Assembly (NCBI GenBank): GCA_964415245.1
Contig: CAYQAJ010000200.1
Span: 1 to 9,733, forward strand
DNA length: 9,733 nucleotides
Reading direction: 5' to 3'
Source of the DNA: CAYQAJ01 sp964415245
GTDB taxonomy: Bacteria; Planctomycetota; Planctomycetia; Pirellulales; Pirellulaceae
Shown: positions 1 to 6,306 of the stretch, one piece after another
Layout of the letters: the number at the start of each line of letters is the position of its first letter
How positions within the stretch are numbered: position 1 is the stretch's first letter
The notes under the pieces: model-generated
Seen by the model: only the letters and a program-made list of their open reading frames with translations
The model's database searches: none
Told to the model about the DNA's origin: nothing
Made by a program: the position numbers and the translations under genes

Positions 1-756
1 AGCGGCCGACAGGGATCGATCGGCCATCCAGCCGACACCACTGCTCCGGCAGGCGTCGATTACGACCGCTGGCTCGGCCCCGCGCCGAAGCGCCCGTTTA
101 ACGTGCGTCGCTTTCACGGAAGCTGGCGGTGGTTCTTCGACTACGGCACCGGCGATTTGGGCAACGACGGTGTCCACCGGTTGGACCTGGCTCGCTGGGC
201 GTTGGAGACCGGCATCGCCGCCAAGGGCGAAGAGCCGCTCGGCGTGCCCCGCGCCGTTTCGGCGTTGGGGGGCAAGCACTATTTCGACGACGACCAACAG
301 TGGCCCGACAACCTGATGGTTACTTACGACTACGGCCGCTGCCTGCTCACGTACGAGATGCGCATCTGGAATGCGTACCCGCTGCACGAGGAGCCCGAGG
401 GTGCGGCTCTGTGCGGCGATGGCGGGTACATCGTCATCGGCAACGGTCGCTGGCGGGCGTTCGACGATCGCGGCAAGCTCGCGAAAGAAGGAAGCGGCAG
501 CTACAACGACGCCGGCCACGCCCAGAACTTTATCGACTGCATGCGGTCGCGCGAGAAACCGGCCGCCGACCTGGAGACGGTGGGCCATCCGTCCAGCTTG
601 CTTTGCCACCTGGGAAACGCCTCGTGGCGATCCGGACGCACGCTGCACTTCGATCCCGAGACGTGCACGTTCACCGGCGACGCCGACGCCAACCAGTTCC
701 TCACCCGCCCCGAGTACCGCAAGCCGTACGTGCTGCCGGAGATCGAGGAGTTGTGA
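1..756 (+). CDS. Gfo/Idh/MocA family oxidoreductase, C-terminal part (5' truncated)
   Basis: The reading frame is open from base 1 to a TGA at 754-756, giving 251 residues. The N-terminal Rossmann NAD(P)-binding domain lies outside the window, so the start is not visible. What remains is the substrate-binding C-terminal domain. Visible marks are a YDRWLGPAP segment (residues 21-29), the GNDGVHRLD stretch (54-62) whose His59 sits where this family usually has a conserved histidine, a HAQNFIDCMRSREKP helix (173-187), and the closing run GHPSSLLCHLGN...SGRTLHFDP. The family usually catalyses NAD(P)-dependent oxidation or reduction of sugars, inositols or related polyols. Planctomycetes carry many paralogues of unknown substrate, often exported through a Tat signal, which cannot be checked here. 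No neighbour points to a pathway, and no other family fits as well. Confidence 0.9.
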   Translation, partial: SGRQGSIGHPADTTAPAGVDYDRWLGPAPKRPFNVRRFHGSWRWFFDYGTGDLGNDGVHRLDLARWALETGIAAKGEEPLGVPRAVSALGGKHYFDDDQQWPDNLMVTYDYGRCLLTYEMRIWNAYPLHEEPEGAALCGDGGYIVIGNGRWRAFDDRGKLAKEGSGSYNDAGHAQNFIDCMRSREKPAADLETVGHPSSLLCHLGNASWRSGRTLHFDPETCTFTGDADANQFLTRPEYRKPYVLPEIEEL

Positions 757-952
757 TCGATTCAAATCGCATGGAGTTGATCGGTGGGCAACCGATGCGC
801 AATACGCACGAAATCCTGTCCATTATGGCGAGTCGGTAATCGAGGCAGGCAGATTCAAATGTCACCTCGCTGTCGGTGGGCGACTTGCGATGCCCGCGCC
901 ATTACCGACCGCGCCACCAACGCTAGCCCCATAGAATTTGAATTTTGGGCCG

Positions 953-981
953 GTGTCACCATGGCGACGCGCGGCTATAAT
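953..981 (+). promoter_or_regulatory. Putative sigma70-type promoter upstream of the peroxidase gene
   Basis: A perfect TATAAT lies at 976-981. It is preceded by GTGTCA at 953-958, which matches the -35 consensus at 4 of 6 positions, with a 17-bp spacer. Transcription would begin near 988 and leave a leader of about 265 nt before the peroxidase ATG at 1254, or produce a separate short RNA. The -35 match is weak, and one TATAAT in about 500 bp could be chance. Confidence 0.35.
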
Positions 982-1036
982 CGCAAGTCGCTCGCGGCGC
1001 GTGGATGGACCTACTGCAATCGCGTGGACGTGCTGT

Positions 1037-1064
1037 CGACTCGCGAGCGGCTACTCGCTAGTCG
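1037..1064. other. 11-bp hairpin (one mismatch, 6-nt loop)
   Basis: CGACT-c-GCGAG (1037-1047) pairs with CTCGC-t-AGTCG (1054-1064) around the loop CGGCTA. Ten of eleven positions pair. No T-run follows on either strand, so a standard intrinsic terminator is unlikely. It overlaps the tRNA-like stretch at 1058-1080. It could be a structured leader element of the transcript predicted to start near 988, or a remnant of an element end. Confidence 0.4.
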
Positions 1065-1253
1065 TGGCCGGGAATCGAACAGCGACCCATTGCAGCAACC
1101 CACATGGAGCGCTTTTGTCGTAACGTACTGCTCGATCACGATGCGGCGAGCAGAACTTGTCGGGTTGGTCGCTACCGCGACCTTTCGATACGCCACGACC
1201 CGAGCGGCATGATGCCGTCCCCATGTTTCCCTTCCGCATTGTGGACGTGAATC

Positions 1254-2882
1254 ATGAGACGCGCTCTCCTTCCCTTTCTTGCCATAGCCATTTCCTGTGT
1301 CCCAGCGTTGGCCGACGGCAAGTCTTCTTTCCCTCTCACGTCGATTCGCAGCATCGACGGCACCGACGCTCCGGCCGGGGGTCGGGCCGGCACCGAGCTG
1401 CTTCGCATCGCCGCACCCGACTATCCCGCTGACGGCTCGGGCGAGCAAATGTGGATGGCGCCGTTTGTGCCCAACCCGCGCGACATCAGCAATGCGTGCG
1501 TTGCCCAGCCCGGGCCGATTCTCAACAACCGCCACCTGAGCGACATGGTCTGGGCGTGGGGGCAATTCCTCGATCACGACATCGATCTGACTCTGACCCA
1601 TCCGGACTTCGGAACGGCCGACATCGACGTGCTCGGCGACGATGATCCGTTGGGCCCCAACCCCATTCCGTTTGATCGCTCCGAGTATCATCCCGATACG
1701 GGCATGCCGAACGTGCCGCGGCAGCAGATCAACGCCATCACGTCGCTGATCGACGCGTCGAACGTCTATGGCTCCGATTTCGTGCGCGCCGCCGCATTGC
1801 GGACCTTCTCTCGCGGCAAACTCAAGACCAGCCGCGGCAATCTGCTCCCCTTCAACACCGACGGCCTGCCCAACGCCGGGGGACCTAGCGACCTTCTTTT
1901 TCTGGCGGGCGACATCCGGGCCAACGAACAGGTTGGCCTGACCTGCCTGCACACGCTTTTCGTGCGCGAACACAATCGCCTGGCGGAGGCGATCGCGAAA
2001 GCCTATCCCAAAGCCGGCGACGAGCAGATTTACCAGTTGGCCCGCAAGATTGTGGGGGCCGAGGTTCAGACCATTACCTACAACGAATTCCTTCCCGCGC
2101 TCTTGGGACCTTGGGCGCCGAGTCTCAAGGAGTATCGGGGCTGGGATCCGGGCGTCGATCCCTCGATCGCCAACGAGTTTTCGACTGCGGCGTTCCGATT
2201 CGGGCACAGCATGCTCTCGCCCAACCTTGTGCTGGGCGACAACAAGGGAGTGGTCGGCGCGCTGCCGCTCCGCGACGCGTTCTTCAATCCGGAATTCCTG
2301 GCGGCCAATCCGAGGAACGTCGACTTGCTGGTGTACGGATTCACGTTGCAGCGCGCCCAGGAGATCGACAACATGATCGTCGACGACGTGCGAAACTTTC
2401 TCTTCGGCCAACCCGGCGAGGGAGGGCTCGACCTGGCGTCGCTCAATATCCAGCGCGGCCGCGACCACGGACTGCCCAGGTACAACGTGGTGCGGGCCGC
2501 GTATGGGCTCCCGCCGGTTGCCAGCCTCGCCGAGATCAATTCCGATCCGACGGTGGGGCTAACGTTGGCGTCGATCTACGACTCGATTGACGTGGTGGAT
2601 CCCTGGGTCGGTGGATTGGCGGAAGACCACTTGCCCGGTGCGAGCGTCGGCGAGCTCATTGCCGCCGCCGTGAACGATCAATTCTCGCGGTTGCGCGACG
2701 GCGACCCGTACTTCTTCCTCGGCGACCCCGATCTGCGGGATACACACGTTCGGAAGATTATCGACGTGCGCGAGATAACGCTGGCGCACGTTATTCGGTG
2801 GAACACGGATGCAAAGGGAGTTTCCAACAACGTGTTCTTGGTGGATTTGCCGAAGTCGACTGACGTGAAGAAGAAGCAGTAG
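1254..2882 (+). CDS. Secreted animal-type heme peroxidase
   Basis: This is a 542-residue protein of the peroxidase-cyclooxygenase superfamily, the group of myeloperoxidase and peroxinectin. Residues 1-20 form a signal peptide (basic MRR, hydrophobic core, likely cleavage after ALA20), so it probably acts outside the cytoplasm, oxidising halides, phenols or other donors with H2O2. The distal motif WGQFLDHD gives Gln104, Asp107 and His108. RANE gives the catalytic Arg222 and Glu225. FRFGHSM gives the proximal heme ligand His318, and LNIQRGRDHG (397-406) is the family hallmark. A calcium loop is present: Asp109 plus TSLIDAS (163-169). Asp107 and Glu225 match the residues that form heme ester links in mammalian enzymes, whereas the methionine next to that Glu in myeloperoxidase is Gln226. 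The start is fixed by an in-frame TGA at 1248-1250, though the Shine-Dalgarno sequence is poor. No C-terminal anchor or sorting domain is visible. The donor substrate is unknown. Confidence 0.93.
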   Translation: MRRALLPFLAIAISCVPALADGKSSFPLTSIRSIDGTDAPAGGRAGTELLRIAAPDYPADGSGEQMWMAPFVPNPRDISNACVAQPGPILNNRHLSDMVWAWGQFLDHDIDLTLTHPDFGTADIDVLGDDDPLGPNPIPFDRSEYHPDTGMPNVPRQQINAITSLIDASNVYGSDFVRAAALRTFSRGKLKTSRGNLLPFNTDGLPNAGGPSDLLFLAGDIRANEQVGLTCLHTLFVREHNRLAEAIAKAYPKAGDEQIYQLARKIVGAEVQTITYNEFLPALLGPWAPSLKEYRGWDPGVDPSIANEFSTAAFRFGHSMLSPNLVLGDNKGVVGALPLRDAFFNPEFLAANPRNVDLLVYGFTLQRAQEIDNMIVDDVRNFLFGQPGEGGLDLASLNIQRGRDHGLPRYNVVRAAYGLPPVASLAEINSDPTVGLTLASIYDSIDVVDPWVGGLAEDHLPGASVGELIAAAVNDQFSRLRDGDPYFFLGDPDLRDTHVRKIIDVREITLAHVIRWNTDAKGVSNNVFLVDLPKSTDVKKKQ

Positions 2883-2918
2883 CCAATTCGAAAGGAACGA
2901 AGGCGGGGAATTACGTCA

Positions 2919-2958
2919 ACGGCGCCGCCGTCGATCGTAACATCGCGCACCTTTGCGC
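2919..2958. terminator. Weak candidate terminator region between convergent genes
   Basis: The 90-bp gap between the peroxidase stop and the helicase stop holds two small stems: ACGGC/GCCGT (2919-2931, 3-nt loop) and GCGCA/TGCGC (2945-2958, 4-nt loop). Neither is followed by a T-run on either strand. The main reason to suspect termination is the position between two converging genes, so this is a weak call. Confidence 0.2.
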
Positions 2959-2972
2959 AATATCGAATCGGA

Positions 2973-4763
2973 TCACGCCGCTTCGTCGCGCAAGCTCTGC
3001 GGCGGGCGAAGGTGGAACAGGCCGAACAGGTCGTCGGGCGAGAGTCCCGCGCTGGATGGGGCGGCGGTGTCGGCCAGCACCGCGCTCATCAGCGCGCGCT
3101 TCTCCTCGAGCACCTGATTGATTCGCTCTTCAATCGTGTCGAGCGTCAGCATCCGCGTCACGGTCACGGGGCCGGTCGAGCCGATGCGGTGGGCACGGTT
3201 GATCGCCTGATCTTCGACCGCCGGGTTCCACCAGCGATCGAACAAGAACACGTACCGGCAGAACTGCAAGTTCAGCCCCACGCTCCCCGCGGCGTAGCTC
3301 ATCAAGAGCACGTGCTTCGATCGGTCGGCCTCGAAGCGGCGAAGCACGTCTTCGCGCTGGCGCACGGGAATCTGCCCGTGATATTCGAGCGTGCCGAGAT
3401 GCCCCAGCTTCTCGCTCAACCACTGGAGCGGGCGGACCCACTGACTGAAAACGATGGCCTTTTGCCCGCTGGCCGCGACCTCCTCCAGGTCGGCGGCGAG
3501 CTGTTCGTACTTGCTGCTCTCGCCGGTGGCCGGGTCGAAATTGCAGATCTGCTTGAGCCGCAGCACCAGCTCGAACACGTGGCGAATGGTGACCAGGTTG
3601 CCCATGGCCGACAGCCGCAGCACCCCCTGCTCTTCGGCCAATTGGTAACTGCTGCGCTGTTGTGGGGCGAGCTCGAGTTCGGTATCGCGCACCAGCTTCG
3701 GCGGCAATTCCAGCAGCACCTGGTCTTTCGTGCGACGAAGTATGTAGTCGCGCACTTGCTTGGCCATGCGACGCGGCGAGGTGCCCGGCGTGAGATACCC
3801 CGGCGCTAAAAACTCGAAGATTCCCACCAGGTCGTCGGTGCTGTTTTCGACCGGTGTGCCGGTGAGGGCCCAGCTTCGCGAGCGGGCGATCGATCGCGCC
3901 GCGCGGCTGGTGGCGCTGGTGCGGTTCTTGATGCGCTGCGCCTCGTCGAGCACGACCAGATCGAACCGCAGATCGTGCCGGTCGAGCAATTCGCCGTCGC
4001 GCAAGAGCAACTCGTAATTGGCGATCTTTACCGGCGCCGCCCCCTGCCGCCATCGCCACTCGCGGCGGGCATGGTCCCCTTCTACCACGCAAATGGGCAC
4101 CTCGGGCGCCCAACGGGCCAACTCGCGTTGCCACGTGGTGACCAGCGCCTTGGGGCACAATAGCAGCACGCTGCGAATCTCGCCGGCCCGCAACAAGAGC
4201 CGCATCGCCGTGATGGCCTGCATGGTTTTGCCCAGGCCCATCTCGTCGGCGAGAATGGCGGAATACCGCGGATACAAGAACGCGACGCCGTCGTACTGAA
4301 AGGGAAACGGCTCCGCGGCCATGGAAAAATCAGCCGACGATACCAGCACTTCCAGCGGCGGCTGGAGCGCGTAATACAGCCGGTCTTCGAGCTTGACGAT
4401 GTCGCCGGGCGGCTGGATGCGCGTGACGCGCCCCTTGCGACCGCGATGGCGCGAGACGACCGTTCGCACCGGCGCGACCATGGCGTCGCGCGCGTTCGGC
4501 GGCGGCGCCGTCGGCACATGCGGAGGAGCAAACGAAAAGCTCCGCGTCTTCAGCGCCTTCTCGCCGAATCGCACACAGAGCGCGTGCGGCCGACGAATCG
4601 CAACCGTCGTATGCTCGACGCGCACCTTCGCGCCGCGAACCAACTCCGCCCCCCAGCCCGTGGGAAACGCTTCGGCTGTCAGCGCGCACGGCACCATCTG
4701 CGTGGCGAGGAGTTCGCGCTGTGGGACCGACGCGCGCATGGGCGAGTACACCGGTGAGATCAC
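2973..4763 (-). CDS. SNF2-family DNA-dependent ATPase/helicase (Swi2/Snf2-like)
   Basis: A 596-residue superfamily 2 ATPase with both RecA-like lobes. Motifs in order: FPFQYDGV before motif I (153-160), Walker A ADEMGLGKT (172-180), motif Ia LLLCPKALVTTWQREL (200-215), Walker B DEAQ (273-276, where the family often has DEAH), motif III LTGTPVEN (300-307), motif IV KAIVFSQW (435-442), motif V AAGSVGLNLQ (491-500), and motif VI QAINRAHRIGST (519-530). Such enzymes track on double-stranded DNA and remodel or displace bound proteins, and bacterial members include RapA-like recycling factors. Residues 1-150 match no domain I know and contain a proline-rich linker (80-90) and a basic stretch (SRHRGRKGR, 104-112). 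No SWIM zinc finger is present. The start GTG (4761-4763) lies 2 nt after the stop of the upstream gene; an ATG nine codons in (4737-4739) is an alternative. Neither has a strong Shine-Dalgarno, which fits translational coupling. The target is unknown. Confidence 0.92.
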   Translation of the reverse strand: MISPVYSPMRASVPQRELLATQMVPCALTAEAFPTGWGAELVRGAKVRVEHTTVAIRRPHALCVRFGEKALKTRSFSFAPPHVPTAPPPNARDAMVAPVRTVVSRHRGRKGRVTRIQPPGDIVKLEDRLYYALQPPLEVLVSSADFSMAAEPFPFQYDGVAFLYPRYSAILADEMGLGKTMQAITAMRLLLRAGEIRSVLLLCPKALVTTWQRELARWAPEVPICVVEGDHARREWRWRQGAAPVKIANYELLLRDGELLDRHDLRFDLVVLDEAQRIKNRTSATSRAARSIARSRSWALTGTPVENSTDDLVGIFEFLAPGYLTPGTSPRRMAKQVRDYILRRTKDQVLLELPPKLVRDTELELAPQQRSSYQLAEEQGVLRLSAMGNLVTIRHVFELVLRLKQICNFDPATGESSKYEQLAADLEEVAASGQKAIVFSQWVRPLQWLSEKLGHLGTLEYHGQIPVRQREDVLRRFEADRSKHVLLMSYAAGSVGLNLQFCRYVFLFDRWWNPAVEDQAINRAHRIGSTGPVTVTRMLTLDTIEERINQVLEEKRALMSAVLADTAAPSSAGLSPDDLFGLFHLRPPQSLRDEAA

Positions 4764-4765
4764 TG

Positions 4766-5386
4766 CTACGCTGCGTCGCGCTGCTCAACGCGCGAAGTGG
4801 CGAATGTTTGCCGCACTTCGTCGACTGCCGCGCGAACGCGCGTGAACGGTTCGACCAGGTCGAACCGCTCGGCCCACGCGCCCATCCGCTCGACGATGCG
4901 CTGCCGGTCGCTCTCGTACGCGTTAGGAACGGCGACCGAAAACCGCCCCAGCGAAAAGCGCGACAGAGGCGCTCGGAAGCCGGGAGTCGGGCTGTCCGCA
5001 TCATCGGCCGCCAGCGACGCGCCCGCATGATCACCGGAGCGAGAGCCCGTCTCTGCCTCGCTCGTATCGACCCACATCACCGGCGCGGCGATCAGTTCCC
5101 GCAGCGCCAGCGCCGCCACCTGATCGGTGCACATGGCCAGCGGCTCGACCTTCGCCTTGTCGTACAGTGTCTTGGCGATCAATTCGCCGTACAGGAATTC
5201 CCACAGCGTCGGCCCGTACAGAATCTGCTGGGCTCGGCTGGGGCGCACCGGAGCGGTGCAATGAAACTCGACCGGCCGGGCCGAGCCTCCCAAAAGCAGA
5301 TATCCGCCGCAATAGCCCGTGTCGGCCGACTGAACGATCGACAGAAAGCCGATTACCGGCAACGACTTGAGTTCGCTAGCAGTCAT
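4766..5386 (-). CDS. Conserved protein of unknown function, partner of the SNF2 gene
   Basis: A 206-residue soluble protein from an ATG at 5384-5386 to TAG, ending 2 nt before the helicase GTG, so the two are very likely one transcript and probably translationally coupled. I do not recognise a named family, but the N-terminal half looks conserved in style: GYCGGYLLLGG (24-34), RPVEFHCTAPV (37-47), RAQQILYGPTL (51-61), an amphipathic helix around 62-80, then CTDQVAALALRELI (86-99) and a beta-like PVMWV (102-106). Cys26, His42 and Cys43 are candidate functional residues, but no metal motif is obvious. Residues 108-137 are low-complexity and acidic, probably a flexible linker. The C-terminal part (RFSVAVPNAYESDRQRIVERM...) is predicted mostly helical. 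There is no signal peptide or membrane segment. The context suggests a role tied to the SNF2 enzyme, but that is inference only. Confidence 0.8.
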   Translation of the reverse strand: MTASELKSLPVIGFLSIVQSADTGYCGGYLLLGGSARPVEFHCTAPVRPSRAQQILYGPTLWEFLYGELIAKTLYDKAKVEPLAMCTDQVAALALRELIAAPVMWVDTSEAETGSRSGDHAGASLAADDADSPTPGFRAPLSRFSLGRFSVAVPNAYESDRQRIVERMGAWAERFDLVEPFTRVRAAVDEVRQTFATSRVEQRDAA

Positions 5387-5475
5387 GCGAATGGCCCGCG
5401 CCTATTCAATCCGCCCCGCGGCGGCGCGCATCCGGCGCCGCACTGCCCCCAACAATCGGGTGCGAAGCAGCGCAA

Positions 5476-5503
5476 ACTTTAAGGGCGATGACGATTCCGT
5501 AAA
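5476..5503 (-). promoter_or_regulatory. Weak putative promoter for the 206-aa/SNF2 pair
   Basis: Read on the minus strand, TTTACG (5503-5498) and TAAAGT (5481-5476) are separated by 16 bp. Each matches its -35 or -10 consensus at 4 of 6 positions. The start would fall near 5469, giving a leader of about 80 nt before the ATG at 5386. It is the best pair I found in the expected place, but it is weak. Confidence 0.25.
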
Positions 5504-5660
5504 CTCGCTCGTTTCGACGTAAGTGGTCGCGTGCCGCCGTGTTGCAAGGACGCCGCGCCAACAATCGGCGCCGCGGCTGCATGGCCCACGAATCGCACTC
5601 GCCCGTGTCGCTCGCGCCCCCGCCACCAGCGCGCCAATCGCGGCACAATTCCGCAGTTAC

Positions 5661-5690
5661 TCGACATTCGACTTGGGTCGGGTTTATACT
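5661..5690 (+). promoter_or_regulatory. Good sigma70-type promoter for the coiled-coil gene
   Basis: TCGACA at 5661-5666 (5 of 6 to the -35 consensus) and TATACT at 5685-5690 (5 of 6 to the -10 consensus) are separated by 18 bp. Transcription would start near 5697, leaving about 40 nt before the ATG at 5737 with a Shine-Dalgarno inside that leader. This is the best promoter in the window, and it argues that the true start of the gene is 5737 rather than any codon upstream. Confidence 0.6.
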
Positions 5691-5721
5691 GGGGTTCATA
5701 CATCCATCCAACAGGAGTTTC

Positions 5722-5726
5722 AGGAG
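5722..5726 (+). promoter_or_regulatory. Shine-Dalgarno site fixing the start at 5737
   Basis: AGGAG at 5722-5726 sits 10 nt before ATG 5737. A second AGGAG lies at 5713-5717, too far upstream for that ATG. Together with the promoter just upstream, this sets the start of the 156-aa protein. Confidence 0.6.
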
Positions 5727-5736
5727 CTCGTCTGCG

Positions 5737-6207
5737 ATGACCCAGCAACGGCAGCCCACGGCCCCGATTTTTCACATCGACGTGTCGGCCGACTCGCCGG
5801 CCCAGCCGGACGACCGGCAAACCGACGACGACGGCGAAATGGCCTCCCTGCTCCGCCGCCTCGTGGCCGGACAGGAAAAGCAGAACCAGCTTCTCGAGGG
5901 GCTCGTCGGGCAGCTTAGCTCGGCCCAGAAGCAGCGTGCCATTGAACTGGGTCAATGGAAGCAGGCCAACCCCAAGCTGGCCCGCGGCTGTCGCATGGCG
6001 GCCGAGATGCTGGGGGGCGTGCAGACCGCCTTTTTGCAAAAGCTGATCGACGACGTGGGCGACAACGCCGAGTGCCTGATGGACGGCGAGTTCATGCTCA
6101 ACGAATTCGTCGACCGCTACGGCCCGCGGCTGGCGCACTTGAACGGCGTGTTGCAAGTGCTGTCGCAACTCAGCAGCGTGCCCAACCCGGCCAACTCGGC
6201 GCAATAG
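5737..6207 (+). CDS. Small conserved protein of unknown function with predicted coiled coil
   Basis: 156 residues. The N-terminus (1-33) is polar, rich in Asp, Gln and Pro, and probably disordered. Residues 34-75 (EMASLLRRLVAGQEKQNQLL... to AIELGQW) have the heptad-like spacing of Leu and charged residues expected of a coiled coil. A helical, well-ordered segment follows: NPKLARGCRMAAEML (78-92), VQTAFLQKLIDDV (95-107), an acidic DNAECLMDGEFMLNEFVDRYGPRL (109-132), and LNGVLQVLSQLS (135-146). There is no signal peptide, membrane segment or catalytic motif that I recognise. The style matches planctomycete conserved hypotheticals, but I cannot name a family. It has its own good promoter and Shine-Dalgarno, which suggests steady expression. 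A structural or scaffold role through oligomerisation is a guess. Confidence 0.8.
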   Translation: MTQQRQPTAPIFHIDVSADSPAQPDDRQTDDDGEMASLLRRLVAGQEKQNQLLEGLVGQLSSAQKQRAIELGQWKQANPKLARGCRMAAEMLGGVQTAFLQKLIDDVGDNAECLMDGEFMLNEFVDRYGPRLAHLNGVLQVLSQLSSVPNPANSAQ

Positions 6208-6218
6208 GGCCGGCCCGC

Positions 6219-6235
6219 CTGCGGTTCTCTCGCAG
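6219..6235 (+). other. Short hairpin after the coiled-coil gene
   Basis: CTGCG (6219-6223) pairs with CGCAG (6231-6235) around a 7-nt loop, 11 nt after the stop at 6207. No T-run follows, so terminator function is doubtful. It lies in the 99-bp gap before the hydrolase gene, where I saw no convincing promoter. Confidence 0.25.
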
Positions 6236-6306
6236 CCATCCGCCGCGCCCACAATTGCGCGCCGCATTCAAGAGAATCAATCGGCGCGGGAAAGCGGGCG
6301 GCGCGT

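Larger units (their letters stand above)
757..1253. other. 497-bp intergenic region with structured DNA, no convincing gene
   Basis: This lies between the oxidoreductase and the peroxidase. Open frames crossing it have no family resemblance and no ribosome-binding site. It holds a potential nested stem (GTCGGT 872-877 with ACCGAC 904-909, and GGGC 878-881 with GCCC 892-895), a promoter-like pair ending in TATAAT at 976-981, a hairpin at 1037-1064, and a stretch at 1058-1080 that read on the minus strand resembles the T-loop and acceptor end of a tRNA. An 8-mer ATTCAAAT occurs at 760-767 and 853-860, with its reverse complement at 936-943. It may simply be a long leader plus decayed sequence. 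A small RNA is possible but not shown. Confidence 0.5.
5387..5736. other. 350-bp divergent intergenic region
   Basis: This separates the minus-strand helicase pair from the plus-strand coiled-coil gene and must hold promoters for both. The plus-strand frame extends upstream of the ATG at 5737, but its upstream residues are low-complexity and lie before the likely promoter, so I treat that extension as non-coding. An 11-mer CCAACAATCGG occurs twice in direct orientation (5449-5459 and 5568-5578, 119 bp apart), possibly a protein-binding site or chance. Apart from the promoters listed separately I see nothing else in it. Confidence 0.5.

Noticed and set aside
1058..1140. Complete tRNA gene on the minus strand
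   Set aside because: Only the T-loop and acceptor-like end is present. The T stem does not pair, and the best 5' acceptor match is about 10 nt too far upstream.
784..1212. 142-residue open frame on the plus strand in the 757-1253 gap
   Set aside because: There is no Shine-Dalgarno or family resemblance, and part of it translates the tRNA-like stretch, a common source of false genes.
1011..2468. 485-residue open frame on the minus strand opposite the peroxidase gene
   Set aside because: It is composed of Arg-, Val- and Gly-rich sequence typical of antisense frames in GC-rich genes, has no family resemblance, and lies opposite a gene with complete peroxidase motifs.
2973..5386. Phage-defence island built on the SNF2 helicase
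   Set aside because: SNF2 enzymes occur in some defence systems, but there is no nuclease, methyltransferase, phospholipase D or other defence gene in the window, and the neighbours look like ordinary chromosomal genes.
5539..5736. Upstream extension of the coiled-coil gene to a 222-residue protein
   Set aside because: The extension would start before the likely promoter at 5661-5690, and its residues are low-complexity. The Shine-Dalgarno supports ATG 5737.
5479..6267. 262-residue open frame on the minus strand over the coiled-coil gene
   Set aside because: The plus-strand frame has a promoter, a Shine-Dalgarno and sensible protein composition, whereas this frame has none of these.
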